From Oxyruncus cristatus (lineage: Eukaryota > Chordata > Aves > Passeriformes > Cotingidae): 64,000 nucleotides of DNA. The notes under the pieces were generated by a model. It saw only the letters and a program-made list of their open reading frames with translations. It made no database searches and was not told the origin of the DNA. The stretch covers positions 26,927 through 90,926 of the forward strand of contig VXAY01006198.1 in the NCBI GenBank assembly GCA_013399855.1, in the 5' to 3' direction. The position numbers and the translations under genes were made by a program. Below are positions 1 through 13,719 of this stretch, one piece after another; positions within the stretch are counted from its first letter, which is position 1, and each line of letters opens with the position of its first letter.

Positions 1-2121
1 TGGACTCTGAGCATACTGAATGAAAGACACTTTCTTTGCAAGACATTGATCAAACAGTCTACAGGTATCAGTACATCGAGGCACATTAATCATCTGGTGC
101 ATTATCAGTTCCACCAGGAGAATATGTAAATGTGATTCCTGTCAATGATAAGGGAAAGCAGAATTTATTTTTAAAAGTGGTCCTTCTGGAGCTCTTGATA
201 CAATCTTACCTAAGACAATAGGTTGTAAAGATACATTTTAGCAGGGCTGCCAATGAACATAAAGAACAAGCAAATTAAAGCTATCAAAAAAAAGGAAAAA
301 AGGAAAAGATAGCAACTATACTTCACTCAGTTGTGGGAACTGCTGTTCCACAACATTGTAGAGGAGACTTTTTCTGCGTAATAAAACAGGGCAGTTTTGT
401 GAAAGCTCTTATAATTGTTCTGTAACCACAAAAGCTTTGTTTAAGAGTGATGTTATTCTGTTCTCTGCTTCAGTGCTCCTGCCCTAGAATACCCCTGTGA
501 TATACTTGCCTCGTGGCTGAGGATGTGATGCTCATACTTACTGTGAAACTCTGAGGCCTCACCTTCGCAGATGGCTCAGCTTCACTCATATTAATGGGGT
601 TACCTGACTGAAGGTTGCAACGTGCCTCTTGCTGAAAGCATTTTTGCATATTTTCTTATATAATTGATTAATTTGCTCTGTTTTTTCTCAAGAAAAAAGG
701 TTTTTTTACTGTGCCAAATTAGTACACAAAACCATACATTCTGTCAGTGTGAGGGTGTGAAGATGTTTCCTGGCAGAAATATTTTCTGAAGTCTTATTTG
801 AGGGGATTAGAGACCCAGGGCAGGGAAATTGGTAGAGACTGAATATTTTAAATGGTCATCTGATTTCTACTTCTTGTCTCCTTAATGTTCTTTTTTACTT
901 TCCCAGCATCTTTGGGGTACAAAAGTGGAACAAGGAGTCCTTCAGGAAGATGAGTGCTTGTCTGTAAAGGGTATGGCTCTTGCTGGTTTTTGGTCCCTGA
1001 AGAAATGCAGTGTAATCTGTGCTCAAAGGCTAAGGACAGAGTTTGCTGTGGGTCTAATTTTGGCTTTGTCCAAATCAGGAGGAAGTTCTACAACAGTACA
1101 GGATCAAAAAAGATTTTAGGCTTTTTTAAAGTGGTTTGAGGGGCAAATGGGCTAAATTCTGAAGGTTTTGAGGGAATAGGGTTAAAATGTATTTTTGAGA
1201 GATTAGGGTTTGAAAGTAATGTAATTAATGTCTCCTTATCTTGTAGCTGGGACAAGATCCACAGGGTTTGTGTTTTCTCTCTACACAGTACAGCATTTGC
1301 TCTAATGGTCAGCATTATGGTTCTCATTTAAATGTGGAAGAGTTAGGAAAACTTGAATGTAATTGCAATATGTCTGCGTAAACAAAGACGTGATTAACTG
1401 CATATGCACAATGCTGCCTGGGAAGCTAGCAAGGAAAACAATGTACAGATTCTGCACACGCAGTAAACCTCTTTCAATGTCCTTCCTTTTGCATGTTTAA
1501 TAGTTTTTGTCAGCATGTTGCAACCGTGTGCCTTTCATAATTATATTTACAAATACTTGTAGTTTTTTCAAGGTCAGAGGATTACGTCTGCACATTTCAA
1601 TAATTAGTCACACAGTGTACTGTAAGTGTCTTATGGATTCCCTTCATCATATCTCACTATTGAGCAACATCATAACACAACTCTTAAGTGAAAGTGCTTG
1701 TGGAAATGCAGGATTTTTGTAGAAATGACCCCAGCTCCCACTGATTAATGTAAGAATTAGAGAGCATGCCACGGTGTCCTTGGGACACTCCATATTTAGC
1801 TGCACCTGCACAGATAATACTGTTAATGGCATTTTAATATGAAATTTTAAAAGTTTCAGGTTTACTGTTTAAAGGGATGAAAATAGACACAATATTTCTG
1901 GTTTGCATTGGACTTGGTATTTCTCAAAGTTCTTTCAGGAAAAGACCAGCTACTGGCATTCTTCCCGTGTCCTCTTCTGCCTCTCTAGAGAACACAACTG
2001 GAAGTTAAATAGGTGTTATTTATGCAGGAAATAAGGTGGGCTTTCAACATACCATGGATACAGTTAAAACAGTAAAAGAAACAAGTTGCTTAGGAAAGGA
2101 AGTAAACCATATAGTCTAAAC

Positions 2122-2140
2122 TGGTATATAATATATACCA
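2122..2140. repeat. Short AT-rich palindrome
   Basis: TGGTATAT and ATATACCA form perfect 8-bp inverted arms around a three-base centre (AAT). Short AT palindromes like this arise often by chance and by microsatellite-like slippage, so no function is assigned. Confidence 0.5.
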
Positions 2141-5100
2141 CTTATCTCAAACTGGGGCACAGAAAGCTTAGGAATCTGCAGGTTTATTACTGTGGGTGAA
2201 CATATGCCAGTTGAAGTCTTCAGGGAAACCAGAGAGAAGAAAAAACCCTTAGAAATGACCAGAAATCCACAAGTTTCCTTGAACAAGAAGGAAAACTTAC
2301 AATGCCTGTAATGGTGATGGTAGACTTCTATCCACAGAGCTCAGGACACCGAAGCTACCTGGAGAGGCAAGTACCCGGGAAGAGCCCAGAAGCTGCTGAC
2401 ACTTCCACGGTGGCACAGAGAGCCCAAGGCAAAAACCAACCAAACCTTCTGCGTTACTCGTGAGAGCTGGAAATGACAAGTCAGCAGATTGTCACCCATT
2501 CCACATATTTCTCTCTTCCTTCTGCTTGTCCCCTTAGCTTTACACTCTACGCCTCTACCTCCTTCTTCCTTTAACTATTTCTTTCACTCTTCTTTTTCTT
2601 AATTCTCAGTTACATTATCCCACTGGAATATTGAAGTGTCTCTAATGAAAGAGGACTTGTGCTGCCAGCAGTCATTTTTCTAAGGTGTAATCAACTAACT
2701 GATAAAAATAGCTGATTATAGCTGCAAGTTCATGCCACAGCAGTAAAGAGAGACTTAGCATTTCCATTACAAGACTCATTATTGAGAGGTTTATAGCTCA
2801 GTTATTAAAAAGAAGGTGCCATGAAATTTGTTATTACAGTAGAGAGAAGTTTTTTTCTGAGTCCAATATTTAAAAGTCTGGTTTGTTTTACCAATTTCTA
2901 TTTCACTGTCATGGTCTATGGGCATAGAAACAATAAACAATGAGAAAAAATATGTGCCCATACTAGTGCTAGTGGCAAATGGCACAGGTGGATAAATGGT
3001 ATACAACAGAGCACATAAAAATTGCTGCCCAAGTCTTGAAAGGGATGCACTTTAGGCAGCTCTGAGCCCATCACAGAGAAGACAAGCAGAAAGCCAGTAC
3101 CACGTAGCATGTCCTTGGTGATTTGGCTGTTGTGGCCTGAGATGGATTGCGTGTTGTAGAGGTGAGGTCTGGGACTAACACTATGGCTTGGACATTCCTG
3201 GAGGCTTCAGGAATTCCTTCAGTGAATGTTGATGAGTCAGTTTCACTTCTGAGACCATTTCTTCTCTTTGTTTTTTTTCCTTATCAATAATACTCATTCC
3301 CTTGTAGTAGACTCATTCCTAACCCAGAGGAAACTTTCAGAAGAGGAAGAAGTCGCCTGGTTTTCTGCTTCAGGCTGTCGAGGTCTGTTTGGTCACTGTG
3401 TTCTGGGTTCTGTGCTCTTCTCTTAGAATAAATTTTGTCATCCATAGGGGTAAATACAGTTTATTTCATACCAAAATCTTTTCTTTTAAAGTGAATTTGT
3501 AGTTGTTGAAAATTCCATTTGGGGATAATAGAGTGGTGGGATGTATTCAAGGTCTAGAGGACACAAAATTCAGTAGATTAAATGTATATAATTAGAAAAG
3601 TAATTATATTAATGTAACATTGAAGGATGATAAAAATAACAAGAGAGATGGAATGCAGAAGGCATACCTTTTGTACCATACATACAAATCTAAAATTTTT
3701 ACAATTTTTTTAACTTTCTGAAATTTTTTTTAGTGCAGAGACTTGTGTTGACAGTTCCTTCCTTTGGGATCCATGCAATGGAGCTATCTTCAGTGTTACT
3801 ATATATAACCTTTTCTTTTTTATCCTCTTTTTCCTTTCCTTTTAAATGAACTATGTGTTCCACTTTGAAAATATGAGCAGCTTCATTTATTGCAACAGAA
3901 CTACTTATGTGCTTACAGACAAGAAAGTAAGGAAAGGCACACAAGAAATGCCTTCTTTTTAATACGTATAAAGGCCTTCAAATAAGAGATAAGCAGTTTG
4001 AATTTTTAGTAATGTCAGTATTCCCTCAAGTCTGGGTATGTTGCTCTTGTTTTTAACAACTGTAGGCCGTTTTATATCACAGTTATTTCCAGGAGATTTT
4101 AATTTTATTTTTCTCATTTATGCTTCATTGAGTCCTGGGAATATTTTAAGAGTTCTTTTGACATTTCTACATGGAGGTTCTCTTATCTTGGTGTAGGTAT
4201 TTCTCTACATTTATGTTTTGCTAGAATGTTGCCTTATTTTTCTTTTATGCTGTAACTATTTTTAAATTTTCTTTACCATTCTGATTCGCTTTTATTTTTA
4301 TTTTTTTGAAAGGTGGCTTTTAAAACATAGATAGAAATTAAAAAAAGTCTCCATTTACTATACCTGAATTGTTCTGGTCCAAGGTGAGCAAATACTAGAG
4401 AAATATTGTTTACTTGAAATTTTCAAAGATGTCCCAAAGGCAGCCATCTGGAAATATTAAAGAGGGAAGGCTGAGGTATTTATGACGAGCACTGTATGGT
4501 GGCTCTGTCCATGAGGACCATCCTAAGGGACAATGTTTATAAATGGGTTATGAGCTTCAACAGTTTTATTAGGATTTTTATTCGTGCACATTAAAACTAG
4601 GTGTGCCGTAGTTGATCCATGCAGTTGCTGCAATTGCTGAGCAAGTCTGTTCCCCAGATACCTGAGGACAGTTTCACAGTGTGCTTGGTAACTGTGTGAT
4701 TTGGGAATGTGAGTTCACCTTCAATTATAGTTTGTCTTTTCTTCAAAATAATAAAATACTTCTAGGAATATGTCCACGCATAGGAAATTCCAACCCTGAT
4801 TTTCCAAAGCCCCTTTGTTGGCTGTTGTAGACCTGGGTTCTTGACTGCTTCTCTGTCTGGCCTCCCTGTTGGAAGAGGAAATGCCTGCAGACATGATTTG
4901 AGAGCAGATTGCTGATGAGCTGCCTTGTGCCCTTTAGATTTTAGTTTTCTGTGGATTTAACTTGCCTGGACTGGTTACAGTTGCTCTCCTGTGTGCAGAC
5001 AAGATGGTTAGATGCAAATTCCCCATTAGACTCCAATCACAAAGTCCTTTGAGGAGGAAAGAGGAGATGTTTCACTAGGCTTATTGGTCTGAAAATTAAT

Positions 5101-5940
5101 GGTTTTTCTATGAGTCTGTGGTCTGTGTGCACAGTGACTGTCCTGGATTATCCACTCACTGCTGCCTTACAGGAGAGTCTGACAAATCATGTGTTTTTAG
5201 CGTGCTACTGTGTTAAACCATTACTTTGCTAACACGTCCCTTGGGCTGCAGTCTGGAGACAGAAGTCAGAAGATATTTCCTTGGTTGAATACATGTGGAA
5301 TGAAAACTATTGCCATTTGAAAGCGTTATTTCTTGGGGGAAGGGGAGGAGGGAGAGCACAGAAGGAGTATGTTGATTGCGACTGACATGCGCCTTAATAT
5401 CTGATGTGGCTTTCACACTTGGAAATATTCAGGACTCCATATGTTCCCCAAACCCCACTGAACAGTGCATATAACATTGCCTTTATCATTCTTTAATCTC
5501 AGTTTAATTGCTGTGGTCAAATTACCCCACACTTAATAACCCACAGCTTGGTATATTATTTAATATGGTTGACACATACTTTGTTTTAAATGTCAGTGCT
5601 GGTAAAGCCCTGGAGTTGGCAATGCTGTGCATGATAGATGGCAGAGGAGATGGATCATCTGTTCTTTGTCTGTGCTGTTGGTATGTTGGCTGCAACTTTT
5701 TCAACTGTGACACTAGACTCATGCCAAACCCAAAGCTACTGAATGGGTAACATTATCCCTTGTATCTGATGCTTTGTAGCTGATCATTCTCAATTTCTCT
5801 GGCTTTTTTTACAGGAATGTGAAATATTATATCACCCAAGTCGAAGTGGTGAACTAGTGTTGTTTCAAATGGGCTGATTTAATTATTTCAGCACCCACTG
5901 GCACCTTTGTTATTAAAGGATTTTCACAAAGCAGTACATA

Positions 5941-6030
5941 GTCTAATTATGAATTTACACAAGAGACTGTAACAGCATCTGCTGGGTAAATAATATACAT
6001 TTGTAAAATGGTCTAGTTACTAATTTACAC
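5941..6030. repeat. Imperfect direct repeat, 70-bp spacing
   Basis: The 20 bases beginning at 5941 and the 20 bases beginning at 6011 match at 17 positions, sharing GTCTA at the start and AATTTACAC at the end. The rest of the 70-base interval does not clearly repeat. It may be a decayed tandem duplication or a paired binding site; chance is not excluded. Confidence 0.4.
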
Positions 6031-9000
6031 AGCCGACCACTGAGACACTGAAAGGCTGTTGCATTCTGTCATGTCAGCTCTCAAACACTTCCAACATTCC
6101 TGCTTCTCTCTACAACTGTCAACAAAACAGTGGAACTCATGCAGCTAAAACTCCCTTCTACAGAAAACAGGACTGTTTGGTGTTGGTGAATTGAGCTGCA
6201 GTTTCATTCAAAGCTGCTTTCTTGTCCCCAGCTGGTAGCAGGACATGGGAAGTGTTAGATCACACGTATTCCGGTGCCCCACCTACACCAGCACATGCAC
6301 ACAGGTTAAGAAGAGGGGTTGTATTTTCATTCTAGATTGATGGCTCCTGCTCTGTTGGCGCAAGTCCGTCCTCAAACCAGATTACCTGGTCTCCAGAGAC
6401 TTGTCCCTGCACAGGAGAGCCCAAGGTAGGAGATACATACTACTGTAACTCCTGTGTCACGTCCCTACAACAATGTTCAGGCTGCAGCCAAGATATGGTT
6501 ATCTGAAGAAATCTTTGCCTACAATCTTGGTTCCTTGCAGCTATAAAACTTTGGTGCCAGTTACAACAAGTCAGGGGCTGCACTGACTTATTCCGGAAAG
6601 GCTGGTTGGTCTGAGATCTGCAGATGCAAGCACAGTTCACTCATGGAGAACACTTTGGCCTTGTTTTGGCATCTGGGTGTTGATACAGAGGCACAAATTA
6701 TCCACTTCTGAATGCAGCTATGACAAATTCATGCAGCTCCTGGGTAACAAGATGATGACAGCTGGGGAGTAAATTGCTGGTGTAAGGTAAAATTTTTGCC
6801 AGATCAGTGAGACTGACATTCTCGGCCTGGAACCCATTAGTGATTAGTGAGAATAAGATTTAAGATTTCTCAAACGCTCAGATACATGCAGCTTTGCAAG
6901 GTGGAAAGAAGAGCTTTAGCTATGGCTTAGTGCTAAGAAGAGAAGAACTCAATGTTAGGAAATGCCTTGAGTATCTTAGCTATCCATGGAGGTGCAGTTT
7001 TCTACCAAAACCAAACCAAACCAAGCTGAAAAATACTGAAGAGAACGAAATATAAAGCAGCATACATGGAGTGATCCTATCTCTTCCTGTGTTTCTGGAA
7101 GGAGAACATGGTGGTATCATTGCCATCTGTGCAGTTAAGATGCCCATCAACTTGGAGTCTTACCCTTTTGCAGTCAGAAAACTGGACAAGCTCTCCCGTA
7201 AAAAATCCCCCTCAGAACTGTCTCACCTCTGTAAGCCACAGAGCCTTTTCCAGCAATGCTGAGAAAAGATTTATGTCTGCGATACAGGAGAAGGTCTCCT
7301 TCCCCATTTAAGTCTGAATTCTACATCATCTACATCTGGGGAAGGGAATTTGAACGGCTTTTCCCAAGAGCTCTATTTTCCATTCAACATCATGCTTAGC
7401 AAATGCACCTATGCCTTCATGACAAAGCTTGTGTTTCACATTAAAAGCACATCCATGCAGTACTGTTTATCCAGAAAAGAAAACCAATACAGCTATTTTT
7501 CTTGATTCACTGAGTACAGTATGGGACAAAGACAGGAGAAAAGAGTGGGAAAAGTTGAAAATACGGACTCTGCTTCCTCAAGAGGAGTGATGATTCTCAT
7601 CAGTTGTGCCTCATGCTCCTACATCTGTGGTGTAATTACTCTCGAAATTATAGGAGGGTGGTATTGTAGAAGTAAATCACCAGTGCCCTAAAAGGAAAAG
7701 ACTCTTTTGAAATTGCATATGGGACTGTCAACCTGTTGACCCTAAATACCTGATTTGTTTACATATAAGATCCCTTTAACAGTTACATATTTTAAACACA
7801 GGCTTGTATCATGTGCTGAATAAGCAGTTGGATCCATGAATGATCCAGTTTTCACACTGACCAGGCGGAGGATATCTTCTGGATAAAGTAATGAAATATT
7901 CATTTATTATGTGTTGTCTCTTTTGCCTCACATTGCCTTCCTATCGAGGGCAACACGGCAATTTGTTGAAAGAGAAGAAATATATTTTTGCTCTGTTCCA
8001 GGCAGCAAAGGATCTTTACAAAGCTTTTGACTCTTACTCAAGTGTATCACACCATTTGTGATGGCTTTATAAACTAAGCGTATCTTGAGAGAGGCAAGCA
8101 TGAGTCAGACTGAAAGAGAACATACAATTAATACTCTACTGTAAATTTGGGATTAAGATCATCCATGAAAATCGGAACTATTACCAGGCTGTGCATAATG
8201 AATTGTCATTGGGGAGGGTAAATGGGGAGTTGAGAGAGAGAAAAATTGTGTTTAAGATGAAAGCTGCTTTCAGTGAAGACAGAATCATAGCAAAAAATGT
8301 AACAGGAGAAGTGAAATATAATTAGGACCGTGACATTAATACTGGATTTGCAGAATGTTGCCTAACAGGTGGGTGGAGTTTATTTGACTTTGTTTCAGCT
8401 GGAGTATTGAACCACACAGATGCAGCCTTTAAAATTAATCTAGACTGTGAGAAAAAAGGTAACAGGAATGTTCAAATACATGAGCTCCCACCATCAGCAT
8501 GTGTCCTCACTCTTTCTTTTCTAGCTGTAATGATCACCTCGCAGTTAAGATGGTTCTTGCTCTTGTCATTCCTTGTTTCTGCAGCTCTGCACTGGAAAGC
8601 AGAGGGGATATTGGGTTTCCTTTCATCACAATGAGAAGTCAGGGGAACATCTGTTTTAAACAAAATGTGCAAAAGGTTTGAAAAAGAATTAAGTTGGGTG
8701 GGTTTTTTTGGTGTTTTCTGTTTATGCCTGTTAGGCACCTATTTTTATTAAAATAAAATTTATAGGCATAATATGAAGAGAAGACATTTAAAAGTTTGAA
8801 TTGTAGAGTAATCAGAGAGGAAATCTATGAAGGGCAAAATGTCCACCAGAATGGACAACACGAGTCACTTTCTGGACTCCGGTATGGAAGCATCAATATA
8901 GAAACATTTGTTTCAGTTTATGAACTTTTTTTGCAATCCAGCTAAAATATCAGCACCACCTGTGATACGAGCATCAGATTTATTATCAGCTTCTCAGGAA

Positions 9001-9324
9001 TTGCAAAACAGCCTAACTCCACCCGACTGTTAATAAATCAGGTGCTGAAAGCACTTCAAATGAGAACCTTGCTGAAGAGACAAGTAACTCATGAGGATCA
9101 AAGGCTCAAGTCAGTTAAACTGGCCATTTGCCCTTTTGGCATAATCAAAACATATTTTCAGAAAAGAAGAAAAGAGGAAAATAAATGGAAAAAAAAATAT
9201 GTGACATGATGCTTTTATCAGACTAGGACATACTGAAGTGGGAGTGGACATTGGCAATTCAGTCACTCTGATTCTGCAAAACTGAGTTTTATAACATTGC
9301 AGAGTTAGTAAAGCCTATGGATTT

Positions 9325-9387
9325 GATCCAAAGCCCACTGAAGTCAATGAAGGAAGAGTATTTCTCTTGATTTCAGTGGTTTGGATC
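9325..9387. mobile_element. Palindromic MITE-like relic
   Basis: The left arm 9325-9347 and right arm 9367-9387 are inverted copies. Twenty Watson-Crick pairs and one G-T pair form across the arms, with only a two-base bulge (9333-9334) and a 19-base centre. The arm core CCCACTGAAGTCAA resembles, from memory, the 'cattgaagtcaatgg' core of short palindromic interspersed repeats common in bird, crocodile and turtle genomes. A non-autonomous DNA transposon relic is the best reading. No target-site duplication is evident and the family name cannot be given without a repeat library. Confidence 0.6.
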
Positions 9388-9399
9388 TGGCTGTTGGGA

Positions 9400-12300
9400 G
9401 CTGCTTGCTTTGGACAACAAGGATTCACCCTCCCATGGAGCTGACTTGTCTCTTCACTGTGTTCCCCTGTACTCCACTGACATCACACACATGCAGAAAA
9501 TCAACTGAAAGACAGGCTTCTGATGAAAGAAATTGCTTGAAAAATATTGCAATATCCATCTTCCTGGATTAATTAATAAAATTACTTGCTCATCAACATA
9601 GATTACATGCTGGGCATTTAGCTGGTGTGCTCTAGGGAAGGGGTGAGAGAAAAGTTCACAAGTGGGTGGAGATGAAGGAAAGAGAGAGGAGGACACCGGT
9701 GAAGAAATACTATGAATATCAATTCATGATGACAGGAACATTTTTTTAAACACTGCATAGCTCTGCATGGAAGACAGGTCATTGTTGTGAACTGGGTGTT
9801 TTTCCTTCTTGTGGATGATCATGTTGCCATGTAGCAGCCTGGAAGGGGTCTGTATGTCAGGGTGAGATGGACTTCATGGGTGCCTGCATTTTCCTTGGCA
9901 GATGATGCACTGACCTTGTGGGCGGCAGGAGGAAGCACAGGAGGAGTGTTAAGGTGAACAAGCAGGGCTGAGGCACTTCTCCCACACTTGGTAGTGAAGC
10001 AAATGTGAGTCACAAACAGCAGTATGGGTGGAAATGGTGTTTTGCAACAATTTATTATAGAAATCAATGCTTTCAGGCTTATGGTTGTGATGCTGAGGGA
10101 TGAAAGCTCTCTTTTTCTTGGATACCCAGGTGCAGTGCCACTGATCTGAGCAGGGTTAGTCTGGATTATAACTAGCGCAGGAGGGAAACCAGTCACGTTC
10201 CTGTGGCAGTGATGTACACCTGAAAACAGCGCAGAAATGGATGACTCACTGGGTCAGTGTGTGATGCTCTAGAGTTTACTGTTTGCACATGCAGCTGGTT
10301 TTGTGTAAGAAACTGGAGGGCACCCTGGTTTATGCTGGGTTGAGTGCATTAGGAAATCTGTGGAGTGGTTGAGAACTGTGCAGTTTCATTTGGGCAAACA
10401 TCAAACAAGAAAAGAGCATGTTTGCTGTCCCTCCTTGCTTTGCTTTTGCAGGATATCTGACATTAGAAGAGCATAATCATCCAGAGTCACCTATAGTGAC
10501 AGATCCATTTGTGCCCAGTATGTGCTCTGAGAAGAGCCATTTCAAGCTTTGGAGTGGTGTCCCCAAACACAATGAGGTTCCACCCCTCATCTTTAAAAGG
10601 AATTCACAAAAGTGCAGGTCCTGATGTTTGCTCTGCAAATCTTCTCCATCCAGGCTGTGATGTGCAAAATGAGACCTCCTTCTGATTCAGCTCAAAGACT
10701 TGTTTTGAGAGAGCTCATATGAGTTATGCTTTGTTACTGGCACTTGGAGAAATTTTTTTCAGTCCTATACCTTAAAATGAATGTTGAACAACAAGCTTGT
10801 TTTGTTTAGGGCTTACTTTTCTATTTGCTGGGTTGGCAACAGTGTTGATGCTGGCAGAAGAAAGGTCAATATTTCTGTCTTTGGCCTTTGTAGTATTAAA
10901 GGTACTTGAATATAGTAAGTCTCAATGTGGGAGGCACTCCTTCTTAATTTTTAATTAATTTTAAAGGCAGCATATTGCAGCTTGGACTCCCCTTCTGAAA
11001 GCCAGGCAGTGCTTCCCACAAAGGGTGTGAGCCTGTGTTGGCTCAGGGGGCACATCCCGTTCCCTGGCTAAACAACACGCACCTCACAGTGTGAGATTCC
11101 AGCTCTGTAAAATGGCACAACAACCTCATCTTTCCGAAGCTTAATTAATCCGTTGCTTTTTAAAATTGTGAATGCCTAATGTGGGATAACCTACTGGAGG
11201 CTTTTTTGATGTGTGTAGATACCAGGAAATTTTAGATTTGTTCCACTATGTGTACTAGGGCAAATTAGAAGTTCTGAAGTCAGGAAATCGCTTTTTCTAT
11301 GGCTGAGACTGCGCTGCACTCCTCTTTTGATACAGAAATTTTAGGAATATTGATGGTTGAAGTAGACACATCCACTGTTTGTAGCGATTCTGTCAACAGA
11401 CCTCATGGTATACAGCCAGCCTAATAATCACAAGTGCTTCTTTCTGTTTAAATCCCAGAAAAGGAACTGACATCTTTTATCAGAAAGACAGACAATATGT
11501 ACCCCGTGACAATTCCAGATTATGGATCCCAAGAGGCTTTCCTTACATTCTTATTTTATCATGGAAATCACAGCTAGTGCTGTTTACTTTCTATACCTCC
11601 ACGCAGTTTTCAAGGTGTTGCCAGCAGGACCTGTGCTGATACTGACATGTGTTGTTGTCACAATGCAAGATCTGATAGAACACTCCTATATATATAAATA
11701 TCAGTGTTTTCTTGGATCTTCCTTTGCTTTCAGCGACTTTGGAAATAGTAGTACTTGTTAATTCACGTTCTTCGTCGGTTTTGTAGGCTTTTTTCCTACT
11801 TCTAAGAAAAGACTTGTTCCTAGTAGACTGGTTTGGAGTATCACTCTCTTTTGTTGTTATTTTTATCACAGGGAGCTACAAATATGTCATTTTCTAGCTG
11901 TTACTACAGAGTAGGATAAGAATGAATGTCTGGGGGAAAAAGAGAAAACTGTGGTTGTTTGGAAAATTAAATGACTTTTGCCTGATATTTTTTCATTATG
12001 GTATTCCCGTCATGCTGCTTTGTAGTTTTGTAGTTCACTGCCCAGACCCACACCAGAGGTTGTTCAGAGCTGCTAAGGAAATGCAAGGCTCCAGCCACAC
12101 AGCCACACTCCAAAAAGCTACTCACTGTTCTCCATTGTGATATGAAAGCTGAAGTGTCACTCAAGTTCCTTCCCTCTGGATTTCCCTCACCCTAGGGATC
12201 AGTAGTACATAAGAATGACCCATCCCTCGTGTACTGCCATCCACAAACTCATGATTTGTCATGGTTGCAGTTCCTTGAAACTAAACTTTGGGTTTGTGAG

Positions 12301-13690
12301 AACAACAGGTTCTTCGTGCTGATCCCCTGTGATTTGACTTGCTTTGCCTGGCAGACTGTCAACTTTCTCTAAAGTTATGATCACCTGTTTGAGCCTTTGG
12401 GGCAGATTTGGGCTAAAAATATTTGTTCCTGAATGTACCTACAACTTGTTCCTTTTGTAAACAACAAAAAACCAAAAAAAAAGAGTATTAATACATTTTC
12501 ACACATACATTCATACGCATATATATTCATATTTTTTCCCCACTTCAGGAAGGCATCTTAAAGACCAGTTTAGTAGTTCAATGGACAGCAGGCCCCACGG
12601 CAGCCAAGTACAATGGATAATTCCTTTTTCTTACAAAAAATATAATTAGGGTTTTTTTGCCACATGCAGAAGGCAGGGTCTGTGGGTTTAGGTTTCTGGA
12701 GCCCACACAGTGCATTAGGTCAATCCAGCAGACACATCTCAGAAAAGAGCTATATTCCTCTTTTATTTGGACTCGAGATGCCAAAAGATGCTTAAGCCTT
12801 GAGTCTTCTTGTCATGACACCTCATTTAGTTTACTGCTGCACAAAATGGTATGTTATCAGACCCGAGGGCTTTGCATCATGTGTCCACAAAGCAGGGTAT
12901 GAATCAACACAGAAATCTAAAGCTTATTTTACTCCTTCCTTTCCTCTACCCCATATATAAAGTGTCCAGATGGTTTGTGGCAATAGAATAATAATGACAG
13001 TAGGATGGTAATTTCATCTAGAGTTTTACAAGCAAGAGGAGGGGCCAAGAAGGAAACCAGGTATGAAGGTTGCCAAATATATCTTCCATTTATCGTCTCA
13101 GCTAACAGGGGCTAAATTATTTCTGAGTGGCACTTTGAAAAGGGAGGGGAGAAAAGAAGCATACACTAATACGTACAAACATGTATCTCAAACTGCAGAG
13201 GTGTCTCTGAGGAGTGGCTGGTTTGGTAAGCTAAAGTATAGTCCTTCCTGCAGGAGGAGTACAGTGTGTTACTCATGCTGGAATTCTGGTCATGCCGTTG
13301 GAGCTGAAGTACCTGGATGCATACCCAGATGGGACAGGCTCTAGCCTAGTGGCAGTACAAAAGATAGACTTTTTTTACAGGAGCTAGAAATGAAGGGAAT
13401 ATTTTTGTCCAAACAGAGTACTCTCACAGCAATGTTTCTGTCTTGGTTAGTTTCAAAGTAACTATTGCTTTAGACTGTGATAAAGAACAGGGTTATACTG
13501 ATATAACCAGTTCAGGATGTGGCCCATCATATGCACTCTATGAAGGTGTTTACGGTGCTGTTCTGAAAAGAGGTATAAGTAGACAAAGCATCTGGTGAAT
13601 GCAAAACAACAACATGCTTGAGTCATTTATGCTAGACTGTTTTATAATATGATATTTCTCAGGTGCAGACTCACATTTACTTGTCTAACC
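9400..13690. other. Unique non-coding sequence, no gene seen
   Basis: The longest frame is 125 codons on the minus strand (9819-10196), with no recognisable domain. It lies in a somewhat GC-richer stretch where longer chance frames are expected. An A-rich patch at 12465-12484 and a TA-rich patch near 11690 are the only low-complexity features. Nothing else stands out. Confidence 0.65.
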
Positions 13691-13696
13691 ATTGCC

Positions 13697-13716
13697 ATTA
13701 TTATTATTATTATTAT
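13697..13716 (+). repeat. (ATT)n microsatellite
   Basis: Six to seven uninterrupted ATT units are followed by more AT-rich sequence. A 10-base direct repeat, TTGTATAATA, occurs nearby at 13831 and 13846. Confidence 0.9.
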
Positions 13717-13719
13717 ACA

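Larger units (their letters stand above)
1..9300. other. Unique non-coding sequence, no gene seen
   Basis: No open frame here exceeds 88 codons and none resembles a known protein. The sequence is AT-leaning and mostly unique. Visible structure is limited to a pyrimidine-rich tract at about 2508-2607, a short palindrome at 2122-2140 (8-bp arms around a 3-base centre), and an imperfect 20-base direct repeat at 5941 and 6011. No tRNA boxes, CR1 tail or long tandem array were seen. An intron or intergenic desert are equally possible. Confidence 0.7.
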
